A DNA stretch of 64,000 nucleotides. Source: Kitasatospora sp. MAP5-34. GTDB lineage: Bacteria; Actinomycetota; Actinomycetes; Streptomycetales; Streptomycetaceae. The notes under the pieces are model-generated. The model saw only the letters and a program-made list of their open reading frames with translations, had not been told where the DNA came from and searched no databases. The position numbers and the translations under genes are program-made. Each line of letters begins with the position of its first letter. The stretch's first letter is position 1. Positions 33,542-43,340 of this stretch are shown here, one piece after another. The DNA lies in the NCBI RefSeq assembly GCF_029894335.1, contig NZ_JARXZC010000020.1, positions 62,001 through 126,000 on the forward strand. The letters run 5' to 3'.

Positions 33542-34441
33542 ATGCTCGATGTCCGACGACTCCGCCTGCTGCGCGAACTGGCCCATCTGGGCACCATCGC
33601 CGCCGTCGCCGAGGCGCTCTCGTTCAGCCCGTCCGCCGTCTCCCAGCAGCTCTCGGTACTGGAACGGGAGGCCGGGGTACCACTGCTGGAGCGGACCGGA
33701 CGCCGGGTCGCGCTCACCCCCGCCGGGCAGAACCTCGTCCGGCACGCCGAAGCCGTCCTGGAGCGGCTGGAGCAGGCGGGCGCCGAGCTGGCCCACGCCC
33801 GCCAGGGCCTCGGCGGACCGCTGCGGATCGGCACCTACCCCTCCGCCGCCCGGGCGATCATCCCCGCTGCCCTGGCCGCGCTCGGCCGCGAACACCCGGG
33901 CCTGGAGCCGATGGTGACGGAGGTCGACCCCGCCGTGGTCTCCGCCGCGCTGCGAGCCGGTGAGCTGGACGTCGCGCTCGTCCACGAGTACGACTTCGTC
34001 CCGCGCGACGAGGAACCCGGGCTGGCCACCGAGGCGCTCTTCACCGAACCGATGTACCTCGCCGCCCCGGCGGCCGGCACGATCGCCGACCACCACCACT
34101 CGCCCTGGATCATGGCCCCGCCCGGCACGCTCTGCCACACCATGACCCTCCGCGCCTGCCAGGCGGCCGGGTTCACCCCGAGGATCCGCCACCAGATCGA
34201 CGACTTCGCGACCGTCCTGGCCCTGGCGGCGGGCGGTCAGGGCGTCGCCCTCGTCCCGTACCTCGGCAGCGCGGCGCCGCCACCGGGCGTCGTCCTGACC
34301 CGGATGCCGATGTCCCGCCGCACCCACACGGCGTTCCGTAGCGGGGCGGCCGCGCATCCGGCCGTCGCGGCGTTCACGTCGGCGCTGCGGAGTGCGGTGC
34401 CGCCCGCTCTTCAGGGACTGTCCGACCAGGGCTCTACGTAG
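33542..34441 (+). CDS. LysR-family transcriptional regulator
   Basis: 299 residues. The N-terminal winged helix (RRLRLLRELAHLGTIAAVAE, then SPSAVSQQLSVLEREAG) is intact. The ligand domain begins GPLRIGTYPSAARAII. It is divergent from the dapA-like gene, so it probably controls that gene and itself, with a metabolite of that pathway as effector. The first ATG is used because the neighbouring promoter ends beside it. Confidence 0.92.
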   Translation: MLDVRRLRLLRELAHLGTIAAVAEALSFSPSAVSQQLSVLEREAGVPLLERTGRRVALTPAGQNLVRHAEAVLERLEQAGAELAHARQGLGGPLRIGTYPSAARAIIPAALAALGREHPGLEPMVTEVDPAVVSAALRAGELDVALVHEYDFVPRDEEPGLATEALFTEPMYLAAPAAGTIADHHHSPWIMAPPGTLCHTMTLRACQAAGFTPRIRHQIDDFATVLALAAGGQGVALVPYLGSAAPPPGVVLTRMPMSRRTHTAFRSGAAAHPAVAAFTSALRSAVPPALQGLSDQGST

Positions 34442-34449
34442 GTGCACGG

Positions 34450-34483
34450 TTGCGCGCGCAGTTCCTCGCGCCCCTGGAGTCAC
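34450..34483. repeat. Fragment of the Streptomyces interspersed inverted repeat
   Basis: TGCGCGCGCAGTTCCTCGCG followed by CCCCT is one arm of the element after trpA. It lies between the ends of two convergent genes and may stop transcription. Confidence 0.45.
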
Positions 34484-34490
34484 CCCGTTC

Positions 34491-35360
34491 TCAGGAGAGC
34501 ACCCGCCGGCGGAAGTTGCGCAGGCCGAGGGTGAGGAAGAGGGCGCAGAAGGCGGTCAGTACGGGGTAGATGGCGTACAGCGGCATGTGGGTGGTCTCGG
34601 TGAAGGCGGCCCGCATCCCCTCGGTGATGTAGATCAACGGGTTGGCCAGGACCAGGATCTGGAGCCAGTGGAAGCCGCCGAGGTGGACCAGGGAGAGCCT
34701 GGTCCACTGGTAGTAGGTGCCGCCGAGGAAGACCAGGGGCAGCACCACGAAGCCGAACATCACCCCGATGTTGCGGGGTTCGAAGCTGGTGCCGAGCAGC
34801 AGGCCGAGCGAGGTCATGGCGAGGCAGGCCAGCGGGACCAGGGTCAACACGATCCACCAGTGGATGCTGAGGTGGGCGTGCACGCCGGGCGCGTGGACGA
34901 CGGCGGCGATCGGCAGCACGATCGCGGCCGAGATCGCGCCCTGGGTGGCGCCCGAGAGCACCCGGGCGACGGCGACCAGCCAGATCGGGCAGGGGGCCTG
35001 GACCCGGTCCTCGATCTCCCGGGTGTAGCCGAACTCCTGGGAGAGCTGGATGGCTACCGACTGGATGCCCTGGAACATGATGGAGATCGCCACCACGCCC
35101 GGCACCAGCACCGTGGCGAAGGCCGACTCCCCGGCCCGGCCGCCCCCGCCGCCCACGCCCTGGCCGATGAGCGGGAAGACGTACAGGAAGATGAACACCA
35201 GGAGGAACGGCTGCATGACGGTCCGCATGACGAACTCGCCGAAGTGCTTGCGCAGCACCAGCAGATCGCGCCGGATCAGCGCCCCGAGTGCCAGCCTCGC
35301 GGCGGCCTGGGCCGAACGCGGCGGGCGTACCGTGATCGTGCGTACCGCAGTCGTGGTCAT
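34491..35360 (-). CDS. ABC-2 type transporter permease (DrrB-like)
   Basis: 289 residues. The first membrane segment follows RDLLVLRKHFGEFVMRTVMQ, a pattern of DrrB-type exporters; FEPRNIGVMFGFVVLPLVFL and LILVNP-like LVLANPLIYITEGMR are typical conserved parts. Its ATG shares one base with the ATPase stop (TGATG), so the two are translated together. It probably exports a hydrophobic compound. Confidence 0.88.
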   Translation of the reverse strand: MTTTAVRTITVRPPRSAQAAARLALGALIRRDLLVLRKHFGEFVMRTVMQPFLLVFIFLYVFPLIGQGVGGGGGRAGESAFATVLVPGVVAISIMFQGIQSVAIQLSQEFGYTREIEDRVQAPCPIWLVAVARVLSGATQGAISAAIVLPIAAVVHAPGVHAHLSIHWWIVLTLVPLACLAMTSLGLLLGTSFEPRNIGVMFGFVVLPLVFLGGTYYQWTRLSLVHLGGFHWLQILVLANPLIYITEGMRAAFTETTHMPLYAIYPVLTAFCALFLTLGLRNFRRRVLS

Positions 35361-36331
35361 CAGTCCCTCAGCTCCTTTCCGGTGAGGCTGATGAAGACCG
35401 TCTCCAGGGTGGTCCCGCTGACCGAGAGGTCGACCACGTCGAAGCCGTCGGACTCGGCGACCGAGACCACCCGGGGCAGCAGCCGGTCCGTCGCGGTGAC
35501 CTGGAGTTCGACCCCGCCCTCGATCAGCCGGGAGCGGGCCGTCCCGTCGAAGGCCCGGGTCAGCCGCTCGGCCAGCGCCGCGCGGTCGCCCCGGCCCTGG
35601 ACGGTCACCACGGTGTCGGCGTGCACCGTCTGCTTGAGGCCGGCGGGGGTGTCCAGGGCGAGCAGGCGGCCGTGGTCGATGATCGCCACCCGGTCGCAGA
35701 GCTGGTCGGCCTCCTCCATGTTGTGGGTGGTGAGCAGGATGGTCTGGCCGTCCGCGATCAGCCGCTCGAGGATCTCCCAGAGCGCGAGCCGGCTCTGCGG
35801 GTCGAGACCCGAGGTGGGTTCGTCCAGGAAGAGCACGGCCGGGCGGTGGCCGATCGCCCGGGCCACCATCAGGCGCTGCGCCATGCCGCCGGAGAGCGCG
35901 TAGACCGAGGCGTCGGCCCACTTGGCGAGGTGGAACCGCTCCAGCAGCTCGTCCGCGACCTGCCGGGCGCGCCGGGTGGACATCCCGAACAGCAACCCGT
36001 GGAAGTAGAGGTTCTCCCGGACGGTGAGCGAGCGGTCCAGGGTGTTCTGCTGCGAGACCACCGCGATGACCTGCTTGGCCAGCGCCGGCTGGGCCACCAC
36101 GTCCACGTCACCGATCCAGGCCGAGCCCCCGGTGGGCACCACCCGGGTGGTGAGCATGCCGACGGTGGTGGTCTTGCCCGCGCCGTTGGGGCCGAGCAGA
36201 CCGAAGAGTTCGCCGTGCCGGACGCTCAGGTCGAGCCCGTCGACGGCCGCGAAGTCCGCCTTCGGGTAGACCTTCGTGAGGCCCTCGGCCCGGATCACCA
36301 CCGGGCGGTCGGGTGCCGCAGGTGCCGTCAT
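35360..36331 (-). CDS. ABC transporter ATP-binding protein (DrrA-like)
   Basis: 323 residues. Walker A GPNGAGKTTTVGML, signature LSGGMAQRLMVARA, Walker B VLFLDEPTSG and H-loop LLTTHNMEEAD. The C-terminal domain (DVVDLSVSGTTLETVFISLTG) is of the DrrA/NodI type. It is the first gene of a two-gene exporter unit. Confidence 0.93.
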   Translation of the reverse strand: MTAPAAPDRPVVIRAEGLTKVYPKADFAAVDGLDLSVRHGELFGLLGPNGAGKTTTVGMLTTRVVPTGGSAWIGDVDVVAQPALAKQVIAVVSQQNTLDRSLTVRENLYFHGLLFGMSTRRARQVADELLERFHLAKWADASVYALSGGMAQRLMVARAIGHRPAVLFLDEPTSGLDPQSRLALWEILERLIADGQTILLTTHNMEEADQLCDRVAIIDHGRLLALDTPAGLKQTVHADTVVTVQGRGDRAALAERLTRAFDGTARSRLIEGGVELQVTATDRLLPRVVSVAESDGFDVVDLSVSGTTLETVFISLTGKELRD

Positions 36332-36552
36332 GGGCCACCTCCCGTTCCCTCTATTCGAGCACTCCTCGGGATCCGGCGGAAATTGGCGCGCTACCCTCCC
36401 CGGGGGCCGTCCCGGCCGGGTGGACCCGCCGAGGCGGTACCGGAGCTGACGCCGGATCGGCGCAGCCGTACGATCTCCCGGTCAGCAGGCGCTCCGTACC
36501 CCGTCACCCGGACGGTCCAGCAGTTGCGCCGTAGTAAACGGGGGAACTCACC

Positions 36553-38865
36553 ATGCCCATCCAGCCGCTGGAGCCCATCGACCCCGAGGCCGTCGGCCCG
36601 TACCGGCTGCTCGCCAGACTCGGGGCCGGCGGCATGGGACGCGTCTATCTCGCGCGTTCGGCCGGCGGTCGTACGGTCGCGGTCAAGGTGGTGCGGGCCG
36701 AGCTCGCCGAGGACCCGGAGTTCCGCGAGCGGTTCCGCCGCGAGGTCTCCGCCGCGCAGGCCGTCAGCGGGGCGTACACCGCGCCGGTGGTGGACGCCGA
36801 CCGGGACGGGCCCACGCCGTGGCTCGCCACCACCTACGTGCTGGGCCCCTCCCTCACCGAGGCGGTCACCGAGCACGGCCCGCTGCCCGCCGACACCGTC
36901 CGGGCGCTGGGCTCGGGCCTGGCGGAGGCGCTCGCCGCCATCCATGCCGCCGGGCTGGTCCACCGCGACCTCAAGCCCTCCAACGTCCTGCTGGCCACCG
37001 ACGGGCCCCGGGTGATCGACTTCGGGATCGCGCGGGCCATGGACGGCTCCAAGCTGACCAGCACCGGCATCGTGGTCGGCTCGCCCGGCTTCATGTGCCC
37101 GGAGCAGGCGAACGGCGCGCCGATGGGCCCGCCCGGGGACGTCTTCTCGCTGGGCTCGGTGCTGGCGTACGCCGCCACCGGCAAGGGCCCGTTCAACCAC
37201 GACACCGAGTCGGCCGCCGCGCTGCTCTACCGGGTCATCCACCACGACCCGGTGCTCACCGGCCTACCGGACGGGCTGCGCCCGGCCATCACCGCCTGCC
37301 TCGCCAAGGACCCGGCCGACCGGCCGACGCCCGCCGAACTGGGCGCCCTGCTCGGGGCGAGGGAGAGCCTGGCGCGCGCCGCCTGGCTGCCCGCACCGGT
37401 CTCCTCGGACATCGCCGCGCACGCCGCCGAGGTGATGGACATGGAGACGCCTGCCCGTGGCAACGCGGTGGTGCCGACCCCGACCCAGGTCAGCGTGCCC
37501 GTGCCGACCGAGGGCACGATGCGGCTCGGTGCGAAGGCTCCGGCGGCTGCTCCCGCACTCGCCGAGGCGCCCGCCGAACCCGCCAAGCCGGCGCCCTCGC
37601 GCCGCCTGCTGCTGGCCGGTGGCGGCGCGGCCCTGGTCGCCGCGCTCGGCGGCGCCGCCGCCTGGGCGCTGTCCGGCAGCCCGAAGCCGACCCCGCACCC
37701 CACGCCGGTACCGACGCACCCGAGCGGCAGCCCCTCGCCGCTCCCCACCACGAGCCGCGCGCCCGGCGTCCCGCCGGTGGCCCTGTGGACGTACAAGCTC
37801 ACCAACGACAACCCCACCCAGGCGGCCCCGCTCTGCGCCAACGGAGTGCTCTACATCGGCGGGGACGGCCTGTACGCCCTCGACGTGGCCACCGGGAAGG
37901 AACGGTTCACCCAGCCGGAGGCGGCGGCGAGCAACCTCGCGACCGCCGGCGGCAGCGTCTCCTTCGGCTCGGTCATCGACATCACCACGATCGACGGCGC
38001 GACCGGCGCGATCCTGTGGAAGTTCACCTCGAAGAACACCGCCGACGGCAAGACCTCGATCGCCTCGGACACCGTGCTGGCCGCCGACGACAAGGCCGTC
38101 TACGCCATGTGCAGCTTCATAGCGCTGGACCAGAACGGCCTGCCGAACATGGACGCCCCGAACGCGCCCGGCATCTTCGCGCTCTCCCGCAAGGACGGCT
38201 CGGTGCTCTGGAGCCAACGGCGCAACGCCAAGGCCGACTTCACCGTGAACACGGTGCTGGCGAAGAACACCATCCTCTACACCGACTCGCAGAAGAACCT
38301 GGTCGCCCGCAGCATCACCGACGGCTCGCAGCTCTGGTTCGCCGAGACCGACGCCCGGGGCTCCTACTACCAGCCCGTCACCGACGGCGACCGGGTCTTC
38401 TGCTCGGCCACCGGGGCCGGCATCCAGGCGGTGAACATCGACGGCGGCAAGCAGGCCTGGGCGAAGACCTCCCCGGACAGCCACCTCTGGTACAGCCCGC
38501 CGGCCGTCGGCGACGGGGTGGTCTACTCGGTGCTCGGCGGTCAGACCGTGTCGATGAACGGCACCACCTACACACCGCCCACCGGGCCGGTGCTGTACGC
38601 CTACAAGGCGACCGACGGTACGGAGCTCTGGCGGCTCCCGCTGCCGAACGAGTGCGCGATGGCGGTCTCCCCGATCGTGGTCCAGCAGACCGTCTTCGTG
38701 GCCACCCCCGACAAGGGGATCTACGCGATCGACACCACCGGCCACAAGGTCCGCTGGGCCTTCCAGAACGGGCTCACCGACACCCTGGACTGGAAGTTCG
38801 GCACCGACGGCGCGCGCCTGATCGCCGCCCAGGGCGACCGGGTCTACGCCCTGCCGCCGGTCTGA
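36553..38865 (+). CDS. Ser/Thr protein kinase with PQQ-type beta-propeller
   Basis: 770 residues. The cytosolic kinase domain (residues about 15-270) has the G-loop LGAGGMGRVYLA, the Lys in VAVKVV, HRDLKPSNVLL, DFGIARAMDG and APE-like MCPEQAN. A linker of about 80 residues follows, then one membrane helix (LLLAGGGAALVAALGGAAAW) and a Ser/Thr/Pro stretch. The outer part carries seven repeats of the PQQ enzyme type, such as ALDVATGKERFTQ, DGATGAILWKF, SRKDGSVLWSQ and KATDGTELWRL. The outer propeller may bind a ligand or partner. It is divergent from the DrrA-like gene. Confidence 0.93.
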   Translation: MPIQPLEPIDPEAVGPYRLLARLGAGGMGRVYLARSAGGRTVAVKVVRAELAEDPEFRERFRREVSAAQAVSGAYTAPVVDADRDGPTPWLATTYVLGPSLTEAVTEHGPLPADTVRALGSGLAEALAAIHAAGLVHRDLKPSNVLLATDGPRVIDFGIARAMDGSKLTSTGIVVGSPGFMCPEQANGAPMGPPGDVFSLGSVLAYAATGKGPFNHDTESAAALLYRVIHHDPVLTGLPDGLRPAITACLAKDPADRPTPAELGALLGARESLARAAWLPAPVSSDIAAHAAEVMDMETPARGNAVVPTPTQVSVPVPTEGTMRLGAKAPAAAPALAEAPAEPAKPAPSRRLLLAGGGAALVAALGGAAAWALSGSPKPTPHPTPVPTHPSGSPSPLPTTSRAPGVPPVALWTYKLTNDNPTQAAPLCANGVLYIGGDGLYALDVATGKERFTQPEAAASNLATAGGSVSFGSVIDITTIDGATGAILWKFTSKNTADGKTSIASDTVLAADDKAVYAMCSFIALDQNGLPNMDAPNAPGIFALSRKDGSVLWSQRRNAKADFTVNTVLAKNTILYTDSQKNLVARSITDGSQLWFAETDARGSYYQPVTDGDRVFCSATGAGIQAVNIDGGKQAWAKTSPDSHLWYSPPAVGDGVVYSVLGGQTVSMNGTTYTPPTGPVLYAYKATDGTELWRLPLPNECAMAVSPIVVQQTVFVATPDKGIYAIDTTGHKVRWAFQNGLTDTLDWKFGTDGARLIAAQGDRVYALPPV

Positions 38866-38881
38866 CGGCCGCCGGTCCGAT

Positions 38882-38927
38882 CCCCCGGCCCGCGGTTCGC
38901 CCAGCACGGCGAACCGCAGGCCGGGGG
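38882..38927 (+). terminator. Large hairpin terminator after the kinase gene
   Basis: The inner stem GCGGTTCGCC/GGCGAACCGC is perfect over 10 bp. Outside it CCCCCGGCC pairs with GGCCGGGGG, making a stem of about 19 bp with one internal mismatch. It lies 17 bases past the stop. Confidence 0.9.
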
Positions 38928-39085
38928 CCGTGCGGCGGTCGATCGGCGCGGGGCCCGTCGCCACGGCCGCGGTGGCCCGAAATGCGGTGAGGGAGACACG
39001 GGAGAGGCGCCTGATCAAGGTGCGCTCCGCGTTAGGGTGGTACCTCTCCAGTCGCGTTCCGCACCATCCCTAGGAGCTATCACCC

Positions 39086-42000
39086 GTGGCCGACAGCTTC
39101 GTGCATCTGCATGTCCACACCGAGTACTCGATGCTGGACGGGGCAGCGAAGAACGGGAAGCTGTTCGCGGAAGCCCATCGGCAGGGCATGCCCGCCATCG
39201 CGATGAGCGACCACGGCAACATGTTCGGCGCGTACGAGTTCTTCCAGAGCGCCAAGAAGCTCGACGGCGCGGTTAAGCCGATCATCGGCATCGAGGCGTA
39301 CGTCGCGCCGGGCTCGCGCTTCCACAAGAAGCAGACCTTCTGGGCCCCCGGCGGCCAGCGGGTGGTCAGCGCCGACGGCGAGGGCGGCAAGGACGTCTCC
39401 GGCGGCGGCCGCTACACCCACATGACGATGTGGGCGCAGAACGTCACCGGTCTGCGCAACCTCTTCAAGCTCTCCTCGCTCGCGTCGATGGAGGGCTACT
39501 ACATGAAGCCCCGGATGGACCGCGAGCTGATCGCCGAGAACGCCACCGGCATCATCGCGACCACCGGCTGCCCGTCCGGCGAGGTGCAGACCCGGCTGCG
39601 GCTGGGCCAGTACGAGGAGGCGGTCAAGGCCGCCGGCGCGTACCAGGACATCTTCGGCAGGGAGAACTACTTCCTGGAGCTGATGGACCACGGCCTGTCC
39701 ATCGAGAAAGACGTCCGGGACGACCTGCTGCGGTTGGCCAAGGAGCTGAACATCCCGCTGCTGGCCACCAACGACTCGCACTACGTGACCGCCGACCAGG
39801 CGGACGCCCACGACAGCCTGCTCTGCGTCGGCGTGGGCAAGAACAAGGACGACCCGAACCGCTTCAAGTTCAACGGCGACGGCTACTACGTCAAGACGCC
39901 CGAGGAGATGCAGGCGCTCTTCCGCGAACTGCCGGAGGCGTGCGCGAACACGCTGGCCATCGCCGAGCGGATCGAGCCGTACGACGAGGTCTTCAACTAC
40001 GTCGACCGGATGCCGCAGTTCGACGTCCCCGAGGGCGAGACCCAGGCGTCGTTCCTGCGCCAGAAGATCTCCGCCGGACTCCAGCACCGCTACGGCGACA
40101 ACCCGAGCCAGGAGGTGCTGGACCGGGTCGAGTTGGAGATGGGCGTCATCTCCCCGATGGGCTTCGACGCGTACTTCCTCGTGGTCGCGGACATCTGCCA
40201 GTACGCCCGTGACAACGGCATCCCGGTCGGCCCGGGCCGTGGTTCGGCGGCAGGCTCGATGGTCTCGTACCTGACCCGGATCACCGAGCTGGACCCGCTG
40301 GAGCACGATCTGCTGTTCGAGCGGTTCCTGAACCCCGAGCGCATCAACCCGCCCGACGTCGACATCGACTTCGACGACCGCCAGCGCGACCAGATGGTGC
40401 GTTACGTCACCGACAAGTACGGCGAGGCGTACACCGCGCAGGTGAACACCTTCGGCACCATCAAGGCCAAGGCCGCCGTCAAGGACGCCAACCGGATCCT
40501 CGGCTACCCCTTCGCGATGGGCGACCGGATCACCAAGGCGATGCCGCCGGACGTGATGGGCAAGGGCGTCCCGCTGGCCGACCTGTTCAACGAGAAGCAC
40601 CCGCGTTACAACGAGGGCACCGAGATCCGGTCGCTGTACGCGAACGAGCCCGACGTCAAGAAGATCATCGACACCGGTCTCGGCATCGAGGGCCTGATCC
40701 GCGGCACCGGCGTGCACGCCGCCGCCGTCATCCTGTCCTCCACCCCGCTGCTCGAACTCGTCCCGCTGCACAAGCGGGACAAGGACGGCGTGATCATCAC
40801 CGGCTTCGACTACCCGTCGTGCGAAGCCATGGGCCTGATCAAGATGGACTTCCTGGGTCTGCGGAACCTGGGCATCATCGATCACTGCATCAAGATCGTG
40901 AAGGCCAACCGAGGTGTCGACGTCGACATCGAGAAGATCGCGCTGGACGACCCCACCACCTACGAACTGCTGGCCCGGGGCGACACCCTGGGCGTGTTCC
41001 AGCTCGATGGCGGCCCGATGCGGGCCCTGCTCAAGCTGATGAAGCCCACCGAGTTCGCCGACATCTCCGCCGTCTCGGCGCTCTACCGGCCGGGCCCGAT
41101 GGGCATGAACTCGCACACCAACTACGCGCTCCGCAAGAACGCCCAGCAGGAGATCGTCCCGATCCACCCCGAGCTGGAGGAGCCGCTCAAGGAGGTGCTC
41201 GGCCCCACCTACGGCCTGATCGTCTACCAGGAGCAGGTGCAGCGAGCCGCGCAGGTGCTGGCCGGGTACTCGCTCGGACAGGCAGACCTGCTCCGTCGCG
41301 CGATGGGCAAGAAGAAGAAAGAGGTCCTGGAGAAGGAGTTCGTCCCCTTCCACGCGGGCTGCCAGGAGCGCGGCTACTCGGACGAGGCGATCCAGGCGGT
41401 CTGGGACGTCCTGGTCCCGTTCGCCGGGTACGCGTTCAACAAATCGCACTCCGCCGCGTACGGGCTGGTCTCGTACCAGACGGCCTACCTCAAGGCGAAC
41501 TACCCCGCCGAGTACATGGCCGCCCTGCTGACCTCGGTCGCGGACGACAAGGACAAGATGGCCGTCTACCTGGCGGAGTGCCGCCAGATGGGCATCAAGA
41601 TCCTCTCCCCGGACGTGAACGAGTCGGTGGTCGACTTCACCGCCGTCGGCAGCGACGTCCGGTTCGGCCTGAAGGCGGTGCGCAACGTCGGCGTGCCGGT
41701 GATCGAGTCGCTGGTGAAGACCCGGAAGGAGAAGGGCAAGTACTCCTCCTTCGCCGACTTCCTGGACAAGGTCGAGCTGGTGGTCTGCAACAAGCGGACC
41801 ATCGACTCGCTGATCAAGGCGGGCGCGTTCGACTCGCTCGGCCACACCCGCCTCTCGCTCACCACCGTGCACGAGAACGCGATCGACGCCGTGACGGGCG
41901 TGAAGAAGCAGCAGGCGATCGGCCAGGACGACCTGTTCGGCGCGATGGACACCGGCGAGGACATCCAGACCATCGGCCTGGACTTCGAGCTGACCGAACG

Positions 42001-42640
42001 TGAGTGGCCGCGCAAGCAACTGCTCAGCCTGGAACGGGAGATGCTCGGCCTGTACGTCTCCAGCCACCCGCTGGACGGCGCCGAGCACATCCTCTCCCGC
42101 AACCGCGACATCTCGATCGCCGAACTCCTCGGCTCCGGCCGCACCGAGGGCGAGGTCAAACTCGCCGGGCTGATCACCTCGGTGGACCGCCGGATCAACA
42201 AGGCGGGCAACGCCTGGGCGATCATCACGCTCGCCGACCGCGACGGCTCGGTCGAAGTGCTGTTCTTCCCCGCCACCTACAACCTGATGGCCGACCAGAT
42301 GGTCGAGGACAACGTCATCTCCGCCCGGGGCCGCCTCAACGAGCGCGACGGCTCGCTGAGCATCTTCGGCCAGGAGATCACCACCCTCGACATCTCCTCC
42401 GCCGAACACGGCGGCAAGCCCCCGATCCAGATCACCATCCCCGAGGCCCGGGTCAACCCGTCGCTGATCCGCGAACTCAAGCGCTCGCTGCGTTCGCACC
42501 CCGGGGACGTGCCCGTCCGCCTGATGACCACCAGCCGGCAGAAGGACGTCCTGTACGAGCTGGGCTTCCTGGTGAACACCGACAACGCCTTCGCCAGCGA
42601 GGTCAAGACCCTGCTGGGACCGTCGGCCTGGAGCGTCTGA
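39086..42640 (+). CDS. dnaE: DNA polymerase III alpha subunit
   Basis: The replicative polymerase. 1184 residues. The PHP domain opens HLHVHTEYSMLDG; catalytic Asp residues are in PDVDIDFDDRQRD and PGRGSAAGSM; helix-hairpin-helix and the OB-fold (VKLAGLITSVDRRINKAGN) follow. The C-terminus lacks long extension. The GTG start has AGGAG nine bases upstream. Full length and intact. Confidence 0.97.
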   Translation: MADSFVHLHVHTEYSMLDGAAKNGKLFAEAHRQGMPAIAMSDHGNMFGAYEFFQSAKKLDGAVKPIIGIEAYVAPGSRFHKKQTFWAPGGQRVVSADGEGGKDVSGGGRYTHMTMWAQNVTGLRNLFKLSSLASMEGYYMKPRMDRELIAENATGIIATTGCPSGEVQTRLRLGQYEEAVKAAGAYQDIFGRENYFLELMDHGLSIEKDVRDDLLRLAKELNIPLLATNDSHYVTADQADAHDSLLCVGVGKNKDDPNRFKFNGDGYYVKTPEEMQALFRELPEACANTLAIAERIEPYDEVFNYVDRMPQFDVPEGETQASFLRQKISAGLQHRYGDNPSQEVLDRVELEMGVISPMGFDAYFLVVADICQYARDNGIPVGPGRGSAAGSMVSYLTRITELDPLEHDLLFERFLNPERINPPDVDIDFDDRQRDQMVRYVTDKYGEAYTAQVNTFGTIKAKAAVKDANRILGYPFAMGDRITKAMPPDVMGKGVPLADLFNEKHPRYNEGTEIRSLYANEPDVKKIIDTGLGIEGLIRGTGVHAAAVILSSTPLLELVPLHKRDKDGVIITGFDYPSCEAMGLIKMDFLGLRNLGIIDHCIKIVKANRGVDVDIEKIALDDPTTYELLARGDTLGVFQLDGGPMRALLKLMKPTEFADISAVSALYRPGPMGMNSHTNYALRKNAQQEIVPIHPELEEPLKEVLGPTYGLIVYQEQVQRAAQVLAGYSLGQADLLRRAMGKKKKEVLEKEFVPFHAGCQERGYSDEAIQAVWDVLVPFAGYAFNKSHSAAYGLVSYQTAYLKANYPAEYMAALLTSVADDKDKMAVYLAECRQMGIKILSPDVNESVVDFTAVGSDVRFGLKAVRNVGVPVIESLVKTRKEKGKYSSFADFLDKVELVVCNKRTIDSLIKAGAFDSLGHTRLSLTTVHENAIDAVTGVKKQQAIGQDDLFGAMDTGEDIQTIGLDFELTEREWPRKQLLSLEREMLGLYVSSHPLDGAEHILSRNRDISIAELLGSGRTEGEVKLAGLITSVDRRINKAGNAWAIITLADRDGSVEVLFFPATYNLMADQMVEDNVISARGRLNERDGSLSIFGQEITTLDISSAEHGGKPPIQITIPEARVNPSLIRELKRSLRSHPGDVPVRLMTTSRQKDVLYELGFLVNTDNAFASEVKTLLGPSAWSV

Positions 42641-42786
42641 CGTGTCCACCGGTCAGCCGGCTCGTTGACCCGGGCGGGGTGGGCGGCTCAGAGCCGAAGT
42701 CACTGCGCGACACATCGTCGCGGCGTACCTTCGAATGAGCCGCCAACCCCGCCCCTCGCTCCCGGACTGCGAATCGAGACCAGGTC

Positions 42787-43062
42787 ATGAGCGCTCAGCC
42801 GATCCAGCACCACTCCCCGCCCGGCACCCCTCGGACCATCCGTGAGTTCCGTGCCGTCCTCAAGGGGGCAGACCTGACCCTCTTCAACACCGAAGTCGAC
42901 GACGTACCGCTCCACGAGATCCGCGAGTACCTCAAGGGCTGGCAGCACCTGCTCCACCTGCGTGCGGTCCCCGAAGTGGGCGAGGCACTGAGGACAGCCT
43001 TCGACCGACCTGGCATCCCCGCCTCGGAACTCTTCCCCGAGTGGGTGGAGACCGGTGTCTGA
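42787..43062 (+). CDS. DUF6247-like protein, putative antitoxin
   Basis: 91 residues, acidic. The helical part TIREFRAVLKGADLTLFNTE then LHEIREYLKGWQHLLHLRA resembles DUF6247 proteins that pair with RelE-like toxins in Streptomyces. The start ATG and a coding overlap of eight bases with the next gene indicate co-translation. No DNA-binding motif is obvious. Confidence 0.65.
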   Translation: MSAQPIQHHSPPGTPRTIREFRAVLKGADLTLFNTEVDDVPLHEIREYLKGWQHLLHLRAVPEVGEALRTAFDRPGIPASELFPEWVETGV

Positions 43063-43318
43063 CCTGCTCGACATCTTCTTCGACGACGCGGCCCGGCTCG
43101 CAGTCGTGGGCCTGACGCCGGAACAGCGCAAGAGACTGTTGCACACGCTGCGAAGCATCCAGCGTGACCCCGAACTCGGAAGGCCCTACACCGTCGGCGA
43201 CGACGTGTCAGGCCGAGTGGTCACGATTCCCGGTGACGAGGCCGTACCGGGCATGACTCTCGGGTACCGCGTCGGCGAAGCCGAGATCCGGATCGTCCTG
43301 ATGCTCGCCGGCCCCTGA
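43055..43318 (+). CDS. RelE/ParE-like protein, putative toxin
   Basis: 87 residues. The order helix-helix-strands (AARLAVVGLTPEQRKRLLHT, then DVSGRVVTIPGDEAVPG, then LGYRVGEAEIRIVLML) and the Gly-x-R-Val turn are RelE-like. A GTG start lies eight bases before the stop of the upstream gene. The canonical RelE catalytic residues are not clear. It may be a ribosome-dependent nuclease or a degenerate relative. Confidence 0.6.
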   Translation: MSDLLDIFFDDAARLAVVGLTPEQRKRLLHTLRSIQRDPELGRPYTVGDDVSGRVVTIPGDEAVPGMTLGYRVGEAEIRIVLMLAGP

Positions 43319-43340
43319 CAGCCCAACCCGAGGCGGAGAG

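Noticed and set aside
39080..42649. 1189-codon minus-strand frame opposite dnaE
   Set aside because: It is an antisense shadow of dnaE. The product is Asp/Val/His/Gly-rich with no domain.
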